Assembly (NCBI GenBank): GCA_021399435.1
Contig: JAJTUP010000115.1
Span: forward strand, 1-64,000
Direction of reading: 5' to 3'
DNA: 64,000 nucleotides
From: Diaporthe sp. PMI_573
Taxonomy: Eukaryota; Ascomycota; Sordariomycetes; Diaporthales; Diaporthaceae
Numbering within the stretch: the first letter of the stretch is position 1; every line of letters begins with the position of its first letter. A program made the translations under genes and the position numbers. The notes under the pieces were generated by a model. It ran no database searches, was not told the origin of the DNA, and saw nothing but the letters and a program-made list of their open reading frames with translations. Shown piece after piece: positions 63,502 to 64,000 of this stretch.

Positions 63502-64000
63502 TGTGGATATTGATTTCTAGCGTGTTAAATATTTAAGTAGGTAGAGTGATGCGAGACTGACGCGAAAAATGGGGACGCGATCCGCACCAAAAACAAACCC
63601 GCCCACCAAAACTTTAAATCTTTAGACTGGCACTGCAGCCACACCACAACTCTAAATTGACCAAATCAGTTGAAAATAAGGAATTAAGAGCAGATGGCAC
63701 CAATTGGTACCAAATTCAATTGACCCTTTTGCCCTGGGTGGGTGCTGGGGTTGGCTAAAGTTGGTAGAGTTAGCAAAAGTGCGCGGGTAGGTGTCCTGCG
63801 CGGCTGGGTGTCCAACCACGTTAGTGTTTTTTAATTCAGGCACAGGGGCCAGTATGATTAGTCAGAAAAAAAAAGGTACGCGGCATCCGGGTACGCGAAT
63901 ATCCGCATTCTTAATTTTTTGTATGGCGAACCCATAGTTAGTGTTTTTTAATTCGGGCGGCATGATTAGTCATAAAATTGGGCGCGCCATCCATTTTTTT

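Larger units (their letters stand above)
61498..63821 (-). mobile_element. Complete Fot/pogo element, 2324 bp, long TIRs
   Basis: The ends are inverted copies beginning ACGTGGTTGGACACCCAGCC. Similarity continues inward for about 170 bp, including the self-complementary inner motif around ATTGGTACCAAT. A TA duplication flanks it at 61496-61497 and 63822-63823. It contains an open 560-codon transposase on the minus strand. A truncated near-identical copy lies at 41984-42375, so the family moved recently. Confidence 0.95.
60980..64000. mobile_element. Larger repeat with 25-bp inverted ends, host of the Fot insertion
   Basis: The left boundary at 60980-61005 (AAAAAAATGGATGGCGCGCC plus CAATTT) is inverted exactly at 63975-64000. 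A second shared inverted word, GGATATTCGCG, lies just outside on the left and near 63896 on the right. The right part also contains direct repeats, GTATGGC(A/G)AACCCATA and TAGTGTTTTTTAATTC. No coding capacity besides the nested Fot. Class unknown; the right edge coincides with the window end. Confidence 0.6.

Noticed and set aside
1..64000. CRISPR array or bacterial operon structure
   Set aside because: The spliceosomal introns and fungal protein families show a eukaryotic nuclear genome; the tandem arrays lack spacers.

Overview
This window looks like a transposon-rich accessory region of a filamentous ascomycete (Pezizomycotina). The evidence is short spliceosomal introns of about 50-70 nt with GTRNGT donors and CTRAC-like branch sites, together with fungal families: F-box, Clr5, HET, DUF3716, BTB, Zn(II)2Cys6, GH26, GH64 and 14-3-3. 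Class II elements of the Fot/pogo, hAT, Mutator-like and Helitron types make up much of it. The species cannot be named from the sequence.

Layout. 0-5 kb: a minisatellite that runs into a 5'-truncated GH26 mannanase gene, an MFS transporter remnant, and a broken BTB gene. 5-12.3 kb: an intact orphan gene, then a stack of Fot/pogo elements. An intact copy with 47-bp terminal inverted repeats (TIRs) sits at 8360-10221 between older, rearranged Fot relics, followed by a hAT relic. 12.4-19.7 kb: a Ulp1-like gene whose frame breaks in a coding minisatellite, an unknown gene, a hAT fragment and a large F-box gene. 19.7-29.4 kb: a CA microsatellite, a Clr5-domain gene, an orphan two-exon gene, a hAT deletion derivative, a large putative nuclease-kinase effector-type gene, and a MITE. 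29.4-36.5 kb: a hAT 5' half joined in frame to a GH64 glucanase lacking its 5' end, a spliced divergent 14-3-3 gene, and HET-type remnants. 36.5-47.5 kb: a P450 relic, gene-poor AT-rich sequence, a Zn(II)2Cys6 regulator joined in frame to the tail of a Fot transposase, and nested hAT/Mutator relics. 47.5-57.4 kb: a Helitron-type Rep/helicase locus on the minus strand, flanked by two plus-strand genes. 57.4-64 kb: broken or uncertain genes, then a complete Fot/pogo element nested inside a larger repeat that ends in inverted copies.

How it fits together: this is not one pathway. It is a locus shaped by repeated insertion, truncation and gene fusion. Genes that still look intact are the 5.3-kb orphan, the F-box, Clr5, nuclease-kinase and 14-3-3 genes, the 556-residue gene at 55.6 kb, both Fot transposases, and the Zn(II)2Cys6-transposase chimera. 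One small palindrome (GCGGTCCG, 3-nt loop, CGGACCGC) recurs next to gene ends at several unrelated elements and is the least explained signal. One hAT relic carries stop codons at what look like former Trp codons, as RIP (repeat-induced point mutation) would cause, while other elements have clean frames.
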